Shown: positions 1 to 9,538 of the stretch, piece by piece
Position numbering within the stretch: the stretch's first letter is position 1
Layout of the letters: every line of letters begins with the position of its first letter
From: Allomyces arbusculus
Lineage: Eukaryota; Blastocladiomycota; Blastocladiomycetes; Blastocladiales; Blastocladiaceae
Assembly: GCA_027604705.1 (NCBI GenBank)
Contig: JADHYV010000054.1
Location: 1 to 64,000, forward strand
DNA length: 64,000 nucleotides
Direction of reading: 5' to 3'
Program-made: the position numbers and the translations under genes
The notes under the pieces: model-generated
Seen by the model: the letters and a program-made list of their open reading frames with translations, nothing else
Told to the model about the DNA's origin: nothing
Database searches by the model: none

Positions 1-86
1 TGGTCGAGTTTGATTCGCCCGAGGCGCTGTTGGCCGATCAGGAGTCGGTGTTTTATTCGTTGGCCAAGGAGAGCAAGTTGATATGA
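1..86 (+). CDS. ABC transporter, subfamily C-like, 3' end only
   Basis: The third frame from the window edge reads a short C-terminus (VEFDSPEALLADQ, then a segment ending AKESKLI) and stops at a TGA at 84-86. This matches the end of the second nucleotide-binding domain of ABCC/MRP-type transporters, where the D-loop/H-loop region is followed by a 'V-E-F-D-S-P-x-x-L-L' segment and a short tail. Everything upstream lies outside the window, so substrate and intactness cannot be judged. The family call rests on about 27 residues. Confidence 0.7.
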   Translation, partial: VEFDSPEALLADQESVFYSLAKESKLI

Positions 87-1209
87 TATGCGATTTCTTG
101 TATTTCATCGACGCAGAGATAGACCGCTGTATTTTTTCGCTTGACGAGGTCAGGCACCGCCCGACCCACACCGTTGCAACAATGGAGTTTTCCAAAGCTC
201 CCATGGAGCACGAACTTGCACAGGTGGTCTTATGATCTACGACTAATTTTAAGTTCCTTCAGAGTGCCATGGTCGTGCTGCTCTTGGCCTTGGCAACCGG
301 CATGGCGCTGCGGCGAAAATACTGGGTCGTCGTCAAAATCCGGGCGCTTATCAAAGACAATGACCGGAGGGCGGGCAACATTGGCGTGCTTGCAGAGATG
401 TCCCTCTGGACACGACCATCAAAACCGCGATCCAGGCATTGTTATGAGACGGCATGATCTCATTTTTGGCCTCATGACAACATGTGTTGATTGTTGGAGA
501 GAAATGGGCACCACGTAACGTTTGCTACACAGTTGTGATGCGTCCTTGTGGTGTGATATTCTGGAATGAAGAATGGAAGAGATGCCGTTTGGGGCGTGAC
601 TTGTTGAAGATCAGACCAACATTGTTGAAGATAAGACCAACATTGACCTTCAAACTGTATGCCAATGTGGCCGTCGTCGCGGCGACGCGCGATGTTGCTC
701 ACATTCAACGTCAAATGCGCCGCCGCCGCTCGAGGTAAGCCTTGCATGGCCTCAACACTGTCCCATCCCCACCCTTGGCACACCCTGATATGAATGAACG
801 CTGCCGCGGCACGTATGCAAACAGAAATGGAATTTCGCAAACAAACATCAACCAAATCAAATCAGCTTGCTTTCCTTGGCCAACAAATACAACACCGCCT
901 CTTGGTCCGCCAGCGACGCCTTGGGTGAATCAAATTCGACTACGTTGCCATGATCCAGCATCAAAGATCTTGTCCGACTCCATGTCTGTCGTGACACCAA
1001 TCGTCAAAAGCAACCCTCGGCTCATACTGCTACTAAACGCCAACTTTCGAACTCACAAGTGTGAAAAAACAAACAAACATCAAACTGCAAGACGCTAGAA
1101 TGGGAGAAGCGATCCGACAACAACCGCCAACAGCAGCAGCAAACGGAACGAAAGAGTCGACGTGGGCGTCGATGGGCGCACACATGCTCGTCCGGCCGAC
1201 CTCAACCGC
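87..1209. other. Intergenic, no gene seen
   Basis: This stretch separates the ABC transporter 3' end from the 3' end of fungalysin 1, which is on the opposite strand, so the two genes converge. It is less GC-rich than the coding DNA. Its short open frames show no family resemblance. The only structure noted is a two-copy 21-bp tandem repeat at 603-644. Confidence 0.6.
603..644. repeat. 21-bp tandem repeat, two copies
   Basis: Two adjacent 21-nt units (603-623 and 624-644), both beginning GTTGAAGAT and ending ACCAACATT, differ at one base (C versus A at unit position 10). It lies in gene-free DNA. Confidence 0.8.
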
Positions 1210-3350
1210 TTACGCGCCCTCACACTCGAGCGGCACCATCATCGAATCAACGTAGACGCTCTGCGCGGCCGTGACGCCCAGCCCGCGCTTGGCGAACGCC
1301 TTCCAGATCAGACACTGGTTCTGACCGCCCGTCAAGTTCACATCGGCATGCAAAATCGCATCGCGCGCGTCCAGGAAGGTCGGCCGGCAAATCTGCATCT
1401 TCAGCCCGTCCACGATCAACTGCAGCATCAACGCATTCCCCATCCCCAAATCGCGCTGCTCAATCGGCCCGCACCCATACTTGTCGACCAAGTTCCAGTA
1501 GATCTCAAAGAGCATCGACGCCCACACCTCGCCCATGCGGTGCGACTCGGCGTACTCGGTTTGCGCCAAGAACGAGTACATGCTCGGGTTGACGGCCAAG
1601 TCGGTCGAGTACGGGTACGTGCGAAGCCCCTTGGCGTTGCCGGCCACGTATGTGCCGATCGGCACGGGCGTGGCGCGCGTGATGGTCGGGTTATCGAGAT
1701 GGACCGCGATCAGGGCAAAAAAATCGGACCACCCTTCGCCCATCCCGCGCGGCTCGCCCGCCGCCAGGCAGTCCGAGTTGGCGGGCCCGCCCGTGAGTCG
1801 GTTCGAGACGCCGTGAAAGCACTCGTGGAACGGGATGATCATGTCGAACGTGCTGTCGTGCGTCGGGTTCGTTTTGGTGAAAATGCCAAAATTCGTAATC
1901 GGTTGCTGACCGTCCGGAGGCGTCCCAAACAGCGCGTTGTTCGACACTTGATAGTTTTGCACGCTTGCGGCGATTTGGTCGCCGCCCTGCCCGCCCCGGC
2001 CGAAATTGTTGAACTGGAAGTTGCCCGATGGCTAGGAAAGTGACGAGCGTCAGCGGACCGCGCATGGAGCGAATGTGGAGAGCGAGATGCGCGGTCTGAA
2101 TGACGCACCTCGTCAAACCCGTACTGGTACATCAGGTCGTGACACGCGTTGAGCGCGTAAAAGAGCTGTACGGTGCTGCCCGGCGTGTACTGGTCGGCGT
2201 TTTTCGTGAAATCGGGCGCAAACGGCCGGAAATTGAGCGTCTCGCCACCATTGGGCCGGGAATTCTTGGCTGGGTCGTTTGTGAAAGGAATCGCGTCCAC
2301 GTTGTTCCCGCGCGTGTCCGCGAACGAGACGTCCGCCTTGTGCCAACCGTCCGGCGACGCGTTCGCCAGAATGACGTTGGCCGAATCGACGTTGGCAGTC
2401 GACCCACCATCCTCGGGGTTCCGCTCGCCGACGGGGATCACCGGGTATATGGCGTCGGCCACCCAGTCGTTGACGGCCTCGACCTCGCCCGTGAGCGCGT
2501 TCACGTGGCCGTGGTACCAGTTGTAAGTCTGCTTGAGCTGGTACGAGTAGACGAGCTTCAAGTTGTTGCCGTCCTGCATGTACGCGAGCCGCACGGGAAC
2601 GGGCGCCGTGGCAATCTCAGACTTGATCTGGAGCAGCGGCAGGTTCGTGGACGGCGCTGGAGTGTCTGTGGGTGTCGGTTCCGGGATCACGTCGACCGTG
2701 GTCGGCGATGGCAACCCGACAAATGCCGCGAGCGACTTGAACGCGTCGACGGGCGACAACACGCCGTCGCGCGATAGGCCCGATGACGCGGCCGCTGACA
2801 GCGCGGCCAAGTCGGGCTGCGACGGGCGCGCGCCGCGGTAGAAGCTGTCGCCAATCGACGTGACTTGGCCGTTCCTGGAGGCGCAGCCGTGTTGGGGTCA
2901 GTTTTCACGGTGGAGAAGGCTGCGACGACGGCAAAAAAAAAAAGCGGACACGTACTGGATGTTCATGTTGATATCGCCATTCATGACCTCGAGCCCATGG
3001 ATCACCTGCCGCACGTAGGCGATTATCACGCCCGTCGACGACTTGACCTCGTTCTTGGTCACAAACTCGTTTTCCGGGAACCCGAGCGTCTCGGTCAAGT
3101 ACTCCTTGGCCACGTCGCGCGGGTCGGTCGTGTCTGGGACGAGTGGGACGGTCGTGGCCGTGGCGCTGGCGATCGTATCGACGGGCGTCAAAATCTTGAA
3201 CAATTTGTAGGCGAGCGTCGGCTCCTTGCTGATCCGCTGTACCGCCGGTGCGGCTTGGATCGCGTGTGTGTGCGGGATCGAGTGCAGCGCGAGCAGCACA
3301 ACGAGGAACAGCACGGCGAAGCGCCGGTGAGGGTCGATCGGACGTGGCAT
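1210..3350 (-). CDS. Fungalysin 1, secreted M36 metallopeptidase, three exons
   Basis: Secreted zinc endopeptidase of family M36. Exons on the minus strand are 3350-2956, 2874-2109 and 2031-1210 (introns GTACGT...AG and GTGCGT...AG), giving 660 residues, a normal family length. A hydrophobic signal peptide occupies residues 1-30. The propeptide (FTP/PepSY-type) runs to about residue 390, and the catalytic domain follows. Zinc ligands are visible as HECFH (His456, His460) and Glu486 in GMGEGWSD. The start is chosen because it begins the signal peptide. Exons 2 and 3 have exactly the same lengths (766 and 822 nt) as in the gene at 15019-17208, so the two are paralogues. No inactivating change is seen. 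Confidence 0.93.
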
Positions 3351-4200
3351 GGTGGGTCGGTGACTTGGCGGGCGCGCGCGTCAGGGTCAACGAGACGGCG
3401 AGAAGGTTGAGCAAAGTGCTGGTCGCGCAACGTGCTGGGACGCGGCGACGAGATCCGCGGATACGACTTGGCACGCACGCGGACGGGCGGGCGCACTTGA
3501 TCTATATGTAGATGCTCTCTCTAGCCCGTGCACGCGCCGTGGGTCCGACGGTTGGCGAGCGTGCTCCGCCCATTTGCAGACGCGACACGAGCCAAGTCTT
3601 TTGGATGCGGCGGCAGACCCGTCTTGCTGGGCCACGACGTGTTTGGCGCACGAATGGACCTGAGATGTTCGGCTCTGTGATGGATCTCGCCATGCCTGCG
3701 TCCACTCGCCCCGCCGGGCGACGTGCAAATTAAAAGCGTTGTTGCTTCCTTGCAGGAGCGGGCGTGCAGGATATGCCAACGAATCGCGCGAGAAGTTCGA
3801 GCTGGGGAAGTGCTGTTCATATTGATCCAGATCGCATGTTTGCCCTCGACGAACTGTTGCCCGAGCATGCGCCGCTGAGGCGTCTCGACGAGGTCGAAGC
3901 ATTTCCTGTTGATTGCGATCATGATGCGCCGAGTCAGGGATTGGTGCGGATACTTGGAGGGGGGGGGGGGGGGGGGCTTTACAGAGATAATATCTGGTCG
4001 CCTGCAGGCCGCAGGTACAGGATGCAACAAGCAGGCACCGCGAAGGGGTGATGCTTTCCACCAGCCCACCTGTTGCTCGCGCAAGCTTGGCCAGAAACCT
4101 CCATGCATTTGCTCTCCATGCACACCGATCGTGCACTCCTGCTGGGGTGCACTGTTCTGAAAATCAGTCTACTGACCCCGATTTCTCCTCCCTCCTCCCC
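3351..4200. other. Region between fungalysin 1 and the sorting nexin
   Basis: It contains the fungalysin 1 promoter and the 3' flank of the sorting nexin; both genes are on the minus strand. A weak AT-rich TATA-like block lies at 3500-3510, about 150 bp upstream of the fungalysin ATG. A run of 18 G sits at 3959-3976. Open frames here carry no recognisable domain. Confidence 0.5.
3959..3976. repeat. Homopolymer run of 18 G
   Basis: Eighteen consecutive G on the plus strand in intergenic DNA. Runs this long are length-unstable and error-prone in assembly. Confidence 0.9.
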
Positions 4201-5868
4201 TCACGGCAAGCTCGTGCGCAACGCGGCCCACACCTCCCCCGCAACGCGCTTCTCCGCCTCGTAATGCGCGCGCGCCCACGCCTTCACCATTGCCGCATCC
4301 AAATCGGCGATCCGGTTCGCGTCGGCGACGGGCCAATCGCGCGTGAGCAAATCCGAGGCGGTCCGGAACCGCGCCCTCGCGGAGGCTTCGGCGCCACGGC
4401 ACGCGTCGAACTTGGCCAAGGACTCGGATACTTTCGGTTCAGCAAGGGAGCGCGCGCCTTGCTGCTTCTCCATCTTGCGCTTGTGCCGCTCGGTCGCGCG
4501 GCACGCGTCGTCGTAGAGTTCCAGGTGCCGCAAGCGTTGGTCGAGCGCGTCCTACGTGGCCGAAATCGGTTCAGTCAGTCCGTGGCGAGGCCCGACGGGG
4601 AACAACAACACCAAACCGGCGCGAAGCGCGTACCTGCGTCTGCGCACACCACCGCAGCGCGACCCCCGTCGCGTCGGCAGCAACCATCCCTTCCACCGTC
4701 GCATGGTCCGCATACGTATCGGCCGCGCCGTGCAACCGCTGGCCCAACTTCAACCAGGCGCCCGCCAACGGCGGGGCCGCTTCTGCCGCGCCCAGCGCCG
4801 TCGCTTTCACTGCCACGTCCGCGTAGGCGGCGGCCATGGACCGGTTCGCGGCGGCGAGTTTATCGGCGGCACGCTGCAACGCGCGCATGCAGAAATCGAG
4901 TTCGGCCACCTTGTCTTTGCGCGCTTCAAAGTCGGCATCGACGTCTTTCGGGCCCGACGTCACGAGCGCGCGGAGTTTCGCGCCCCAGCCGCCGGGCGAG
5001 GCGGCGCGGGTCGTATCGAGTGGGTCGGCCAGGGGAGAGGCTGCGGATGTGGGGAGGTCGCGCGACGAGGAGGCGACGGGCGGTTCAAACTGGAAAGAAA
5101 AAAAAAGAAGAAAACGTGGATCAGTGCCGTGGACGAGAGTCGGGGGCGGGCAGACGAGGGTCAACGTACTGCGGCCGGCGAGCTCAAAAACGCGACCAGA
5201 CCGGCATCGTGCGCGAAGACCGGATGCCGCGCGATGCGGCGCAGGTACTCTTCCATCATGGCGAGCCACGTGCGGTCGAGCGCCCGTGCCGGTGGGTTCG
5301 GGATCGGTGGGAGCGGCGCCTGCAGGCTCGTCGAGTAGGTTTGCCGCAGGTAGGCGCTGAGCCGTTCAAAGTCTGGTCAACGGTGGTCGTGTCAGCAAAA
5401 GCTCGCGGACCATGGGGACGTGACGAGAGCGTACCGCGATGCGGGCGCTCGTTCTGGAACGTGCCGCCGTGAATTGTCGGTAGCGACGTCTACGTGCACG
5501 CACGAGGCAAGTGAGCACACTCAAAACGCAAGGTCCAACCCGCAGTCTGGCCAATCTGACCTTACCTTGCCCGCAAACCGAACCAGCAAGTCGGCCCCCG
5601 CCCACCGCGTGGCCAGGACTGTCACATCCATGTCAAACGGCGTCTCGTAGAGCCGCAACAGCGGGCTCACGACCGGCGGCGGCGTCGGCGAGCTTGAAGT
5701 CGATCCCGGCTGCACCGCGGCCTGGTCAACTGGCGGTGCTGCCGCGACAGGCGCGCTGGTCGCGGCCATCGGCTGCAGGGCCGGCGCATTGGCAATGACG
5801 GCGCGGCGCACGGCATTGTCGTTGGCGGCGTCGACGAGCGGGTCGTGGATCGGCGTGAAGTCGGCCAT
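4201..5868 (-). CDS. SNX-BAR sorting nexin, Snx4/Atg24-like
   Basis: Phosphoinositide-binding, membrane-bending endosomal recycling/autophagy protein. The model has five exons on the minus strand: 5868-5566, 5489-5435, 5372-5170, 5089-4634 and 4551-4201, coding for 455 residues, the usual Snx4 size. A low-complexity N-terminus precedes a PX domain at about 70-187. The PX core reads HRDFERLSAYL, then a proline-rich loop (QAPLPPIPNPP), then a helix ending HPVF...VAFLSS. Residues 215-455 are helical and charged, as expected for a Vps5/BAR-type domain. The 55-nt exon 2 was placed by phase and by PX continuity. Assignment to Snx4 rather than Atg20/Snx41 is uncertain; the PX-BAR class is firm. Confidence 0.82.
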
Positions 5869-6486
5869 CTTGGCTCGTGGCGTCGAGTTCAGGGATGGGC
5901 TGGTGTGGGTTCGAAGTGCAGCGGGTTGCAGCGGTGGTCGTTGTCGTGCCTGTGCGCTGGCGCGATTGGCCGCGGTTGACGTGGGCGCGAGCGGGCGAGC
6001 GGTGCACGACAGTTGGTTGGGCGCGGACGCGTCGGCGCTGCGGTGGAGGTGGTTGCCTTGGCCGCACGTGGGAGTCACTGGACCGTCTCGCGCCATGTCC
6101 CGCGCTTCCTGCGGTTTGGCCTTGTCGCGACTGCCCCGCTGGATCGGCCACGCGTGCGGCCCAATGGCCCCGCGCGTTGCGCATCGACCACCACGCTGAC
6201 CGCCTTTGTTCCTTCTCGACATGCGCGCCTGCGCACGAGGGCCCGCAACGAGCCGTGAATGGCACAGCAAAAGGAGCACTGATCATATTCCCCACTCCGA
6301 ATCCAGTAGGTGGTGGACGCGCTCAGTGGTTGCGTGTGAGCGGGACACCAACAGCAGCAGCAGCAAACAGCACATCATGAGCACAAAAAAAGCGCAACAC
6401 CGGCCCGAGCCAAAACCGTCTTGTCATGCAAACAGAGCCCAACCGATCAAACAAAATGCAAAAGGAGGCGGAGAATTACCAACGCA
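5869..6486. other. Intergenic between two minus-strand genes
   Basis: It holds the 3' flank of the four-helix membrane protein gene and the promoter of the sorting nexin. No coding frame with a recognisable domain is seen. Confidence 0.5.
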
Positions 6487-7590
6487 TCACGGCGCCGCGG
6501 CAATCTCCGCCGCGCTCGGCGACGGCGTCGCGCCTGCCGCCGCCGGCGCATCCCCCGCCTTCTCCGCGGCCGCGGCCTCCTCGGCCGCCACGGGTGCGGG
6601 CGCGGCCGCGAGCGCCTCGGCATTCGCGCGCTCCTCATCGGCCAACTTGCGCACTTTCGCGCGGTTCTTCATGATCGTGTGCCGCAACTGCATCGCCGAC
6701 ACGAGCATCAGCGCCGTGACGATACCGACGAGCCCGACCAGCGCCTGCGCCATATCGCACGACGCTGGCTTGATCGCGTTCTCCGCGACCGGGTGGCACG
6801 ACGCCTGGTAGACGCCCGCCGGGTCGGTCCAGAGGCCCATCAACGCGCCGATGACCACCCAGGTAATCGTCAGCCCCACCTCGAGCGGGAACAAAACAAA
6901 CCGGCGCAGCTCCAATTTTGCGCGCTGCCGGCGCCGCGAGACGTGCCGCTTGGTCGCGTAGGGGTTGTAGAGGCACCCGCCGTAAAACAGGAGGAACGCG
7001 AGCGCGTAACCCGCCTGCCCGACCATCAGCCACAAGTACGCGGCCATGAACGGCGTCGAGAAAAAGGACGGTGGGGTCGCAGCGTTGGCGGCTTCTTGCT
7101 TGGAGGCCGTCGTGGGGACCGTCGGGACCGGGCGCGCGCTCTGGTAGGCCTGCACGGCCTGGTTCACGTCCGGCATGGCGATCGCCGCGAGCGCCACGGC
7201 CGTGATGGAGGCGAGCGCGAGCAGCGCCTTGAGCAGGAACGGCGACGTCCAAATGACTTTACGCCGCACGCGCATCTTTTTGCGCTCGATCGTCGTGGGT
7301 TCCGCGGGTCCGGGCGCGGCGGGGGTGGCCGGAGTTGCCGGCATCGGCGGCTGCGGGTACAAAAGCGGGTCGGACCCGGCGCCCGTCGAGGGGGACGAGT
7401 AGGCGGGCGGCGCTTCGCCGCGCGCGGCAGCTTCGGCTGCAGCGGCCAGACCGCGTGGGGCCGGGGCCGGTGCGGGCTCGCTGGCGGGCGCCTCGAGCGC
7501 GGCAGGGGCCGCTGCGTCGGCGGTCGGCACGGGGGTCGCGCCGCTGCTGCCGCCATGGTTACGGCGGAACGCCGAGAGCTTGATTTGCAT
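6487..7590 (-). CDS. Four-helix membrane protein (MARVEL/tetraspan-like)
   Basis: A single-exon gene for 367 residues. The N-terminal ~100 residues are Ala/Pro-rich and disordered. Four hydrophobic segments follow, at about 118-138, 182-204, 231-253 and 282-302. A basic loop ([10 protein letters not shown]) lies between helices 2 and 3, and an Ala/Glu-rich helical tail closes the protein. Spacing resembles MARVEL-type tetraspan proteins, but no diagnostic motif was found, so the fold call is an inference. Two Cys (265 and 278) in the loop between helices 3 and 4 could form a disulphide. It is divergent from calcineurin B at 8402, with a shared promoter of about 0.8 kb. Confidence 0.7.
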   Translation of the reverse strand: MQIKLSAFRRNHGGSSGATPVPTADAAAPAALEAPASEPAPAPAPRGLAAAAEAAARGEAPPAYSSPSTGAGSDPLLYPQPPMPATPATPAAPGPAEPTTIERKKMRVRRKVIWTSPFLLKALLALASITAVALAAIAMPDVNQAVQAYQSARPVPTVPTTASKQEAANAATPPSFFSTPFMAAYLWLMVGQAGYALAFLLFYGGCLYNPYATKRHVSRRRQRAKLELRRFVLFPLEVGLTITWVVIGALMGLWTDPAGVYQASCHPVAENAIKPASCDMAQALVGLVGIVTALMLVSAMQLRHTIMKNRAKVRKLADEERANAEALAAAPAPVAAEEAAAAEKAGDAPAAAGATPSPSAAEIAAAP

Positions 7591-8401
7591 CGTGGTGGGC
7601 GCGGGAGATCGGGGCGGAGGGGTCGAGGATGGCGCTTGGTACTTTGTGCCTTGGAGGTGCGTGGAGCTGGGGCCGGAGCTGAATGCAGCGAGTGCCGAGC
7701 GGATGCTGCGGGTGGACGGTGCAGAGGGCGTTGTGCTGGATCGCGCGCGAGCAGTTGTGCTTGTTGCAGCAGTCGCGGAGGGAGAGGAAGGGGTGGAGAA
7801 CGGGGACGACGAGAGGTTGGAGGAGGAGGGCGGGCCAACGTGGGCGGAGCACTCCGACGAGGGGCAGAGAAAAAGGCAAAGGGGCTCTGGGTGGCGTTTC
7901 CCGCCCTTCCTTTCGGCTGGACTGCCTGTTCAGGCAGGCGCTTTCGCGCACGTTGGCGCTTTCGCCGCGGCGAACCGTGGGGAAAGACCGCGAAGCACTT
8001 GTCAAAGCGGCGAAAGCTTTCGCCGTGCATGCGAGACGCGCTTTCCAAAACGTCTCGCAGTGCCACGTGCAGGCACGGGGTCGTGTCCTGGCCGAACGAC
8101 GCGCCGCTGCGGCCCGCAAAGCAGCGGGGCCAGCAAGCGACAGCGACCACGACGGCAGCCCGCGTCTCCTTGCGCTCTCCGACTTGCCGCATTCTGTCGC
8201 GAAGCACCGGTTTATCCCGTCTCCGCGTCCGCTCGCTCGCTCCACGCCTCCGCGCCGGCGCCACCGCAACAGACCCGCTCCACCGCTCGCTCACGCGTCG
8301 CCCGTGATCTCTCCTCTCCCTCACGCGCGGCCAACGACAAGCGAACGTTCTCGATCCCGCCCCCCCCCCCCCCCCCTCGACCGCACCGACCGCTCGCCAA
8401 G
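7591..8401. promoter_or_regulatory. Divergent promoter with clustered GCGAAA/TTTCGC sites
   Basis: This is the shared upstream region of the minus-strand membrane protein and plus-strand calcineurin B. It contains an inverted repeat CTGCCTG-TT-CAGGCAG (7922-7937), two copies of GGCGCTTTCGC (7937-7947, 7955-7965), an 18-bp perfect palindrome CGGCGAAAGCTTTCGCCG (8008-8025), and a run of 17 C at 8360-8376 just upstream of the calcineurin B ATG. TTTCGCGC matches the E2F/SBF-like consensus; binding is an inference. Confidence 0.5.
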
Positions 8402-8929
8402 ATGCTCCCGCCGTCCTCGACGCAGTCGCCGACCGACACCAATGGCGACGCCTACTTCACGCCCGAGGAGACCAAGCGACTCTACAAGCGGTTCATGAAG
8501 CTCGACAAGGACGGGTCTGGCACCATCGACAAGGACGAGTTTCTCGCGATTCCGCAAATCGCCAACAACCCGCTGGTCGCGCGCCTGATTGCCATCTTTG
8601 ACGAGGACGGCGGTGGCGACGTCGATTTCACCGAGTTTATTTCCGGGCTCTCGGTATTCTCGTCGCGTGGGAACAAGGAGTCGAAACTGCGGTTTGCGTT
8701 CAAGGTCTACGACATGGACCGCGACGGGTTTATTTCGAATGGCGAGCTGTTTTTGGTCTTGAAGATGATGGTCGGGTCCAACTTGAAGGACCACCAGCTG
8801 CAGCAGATTGTCGACAAGACCATCATGGAGGCCGACCTCGACGGTGATGGCAAAATCTCGTTCACCGAGTTTATGAACGTCGTCGAGTCGACGGATATCG
8901 CCAAGCAAATGATCTTGACGGGCGTCTAG
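8402..8929 (+). CDS. CNB1: Calcineurin B regulatory subunit
   Basis: Calcium-binding regulatory subunit of the protein phosphatase calcineurin, acting with the catalytic A subunit in calcium stress signalling. A single exon codes for 175 residues. Four EF-hand loops are plain: [36 protein letters not shown] and [12 protein letters not shown]. The strongly conserved calcineurin B stretch [20 protein letters not shown] lies between loops 3 and 4. The start ATG has a good context (CCAAGATGC) after a pyrimidine-rich leader. Unusually, the N-terminus is Met-Leu-Pro-Pro; the Gly2 used for N-myristoylation in most calcineurin B proteins is absent. The gene has no introns, unlike most neighbours. Confidence 0.95.
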   Translation: MLPPSSTQSPTDTNGDAYFTPEETKRLYKRFMKLDKDGSGTIDKDEFLAIPQIANNPLVARLIAIFDEDGGGDVDFTEFISGLSVFSSRGNKESKLRFAFKVYDMDRDGFISNGELFLVLKMMVGSNLKDHQLQQIVDKTIMEADLDGDGKISFTEFMNVVESTDIAKQMILTGV

Positions 8930-9538
8930 CCGGTGTTGTGTCGCGTAGTGTCGCGTCGGATCAGGGTCGCGGTCACAGCGTGGTTGTCGCGGTGTCGGTC
9001 GCGTCTCGCACGGGTTGCGGAGCGTGTGGCTGGCCGTGGCCGACATTGTCGTTTGGCGTTTGACGTTTGACGTTTCGTTGGGCCTTTCTTTGTCGTTGGA
9101 TTATACAGTTCTTTCTTGGTGCGGTCTGGGCACGTTTTTTTGGAGGACCGGCTTTCACGCCGCCAGGACCAGCCGCCACAAGCGACATGTCGCTCTATCG
9201 CGTCTTCACGCCAGAGCGTGCGGCCACTGCGAACGAGAGTGTGCCGTGTGGTCGGCCGTCGTTGTTCATCGCCGCTCGACGGTGTCAAACCAGTTCACAT
9301 GCGTGAAAGGAACTGCTCGAAACGTTTCGACACTGAACATCTGGCTCGGATTTCCTGCACATCACTTGTTCGCCCACCCTCGCGTCGTTTGGACAAAATC
9401 AAATCATCGCATTCTTCACGCGGCGCAACCGCACCCGCGCTCGCCTCGCCCGACCCACGCGCTCCTCACTTGCTGCACTCGGCTCCAGGACCCCCGCCAC
9501 ACCACTTTCCAACGTGCCGCCGTGCGCCGAGGCCCGCC
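8930..9538. other. Intergenic between CNB1 and SEC2-like gene
   Basis: It contains the CNB1 3' flank and the promoter of the downstream gene on the same strand. Nothing else was recognised. Confidence 0.5.

Noticed and set aside
4048-5472. 474-codon plus-strand frame opposite the sorting nexin
   Set aside because: Arg-rich shadow frame. The minus strand contains PX and BAR-type sequence with consistent introns.
6421-8307. 628-codon plus-strand frame across the four-helix membrane protein gene and promoter
   Set aside because: Arg/Gly-rich translation typical of a wrong frame in GC-rich DNA, overlapping a clear minus-strand membrane protein.
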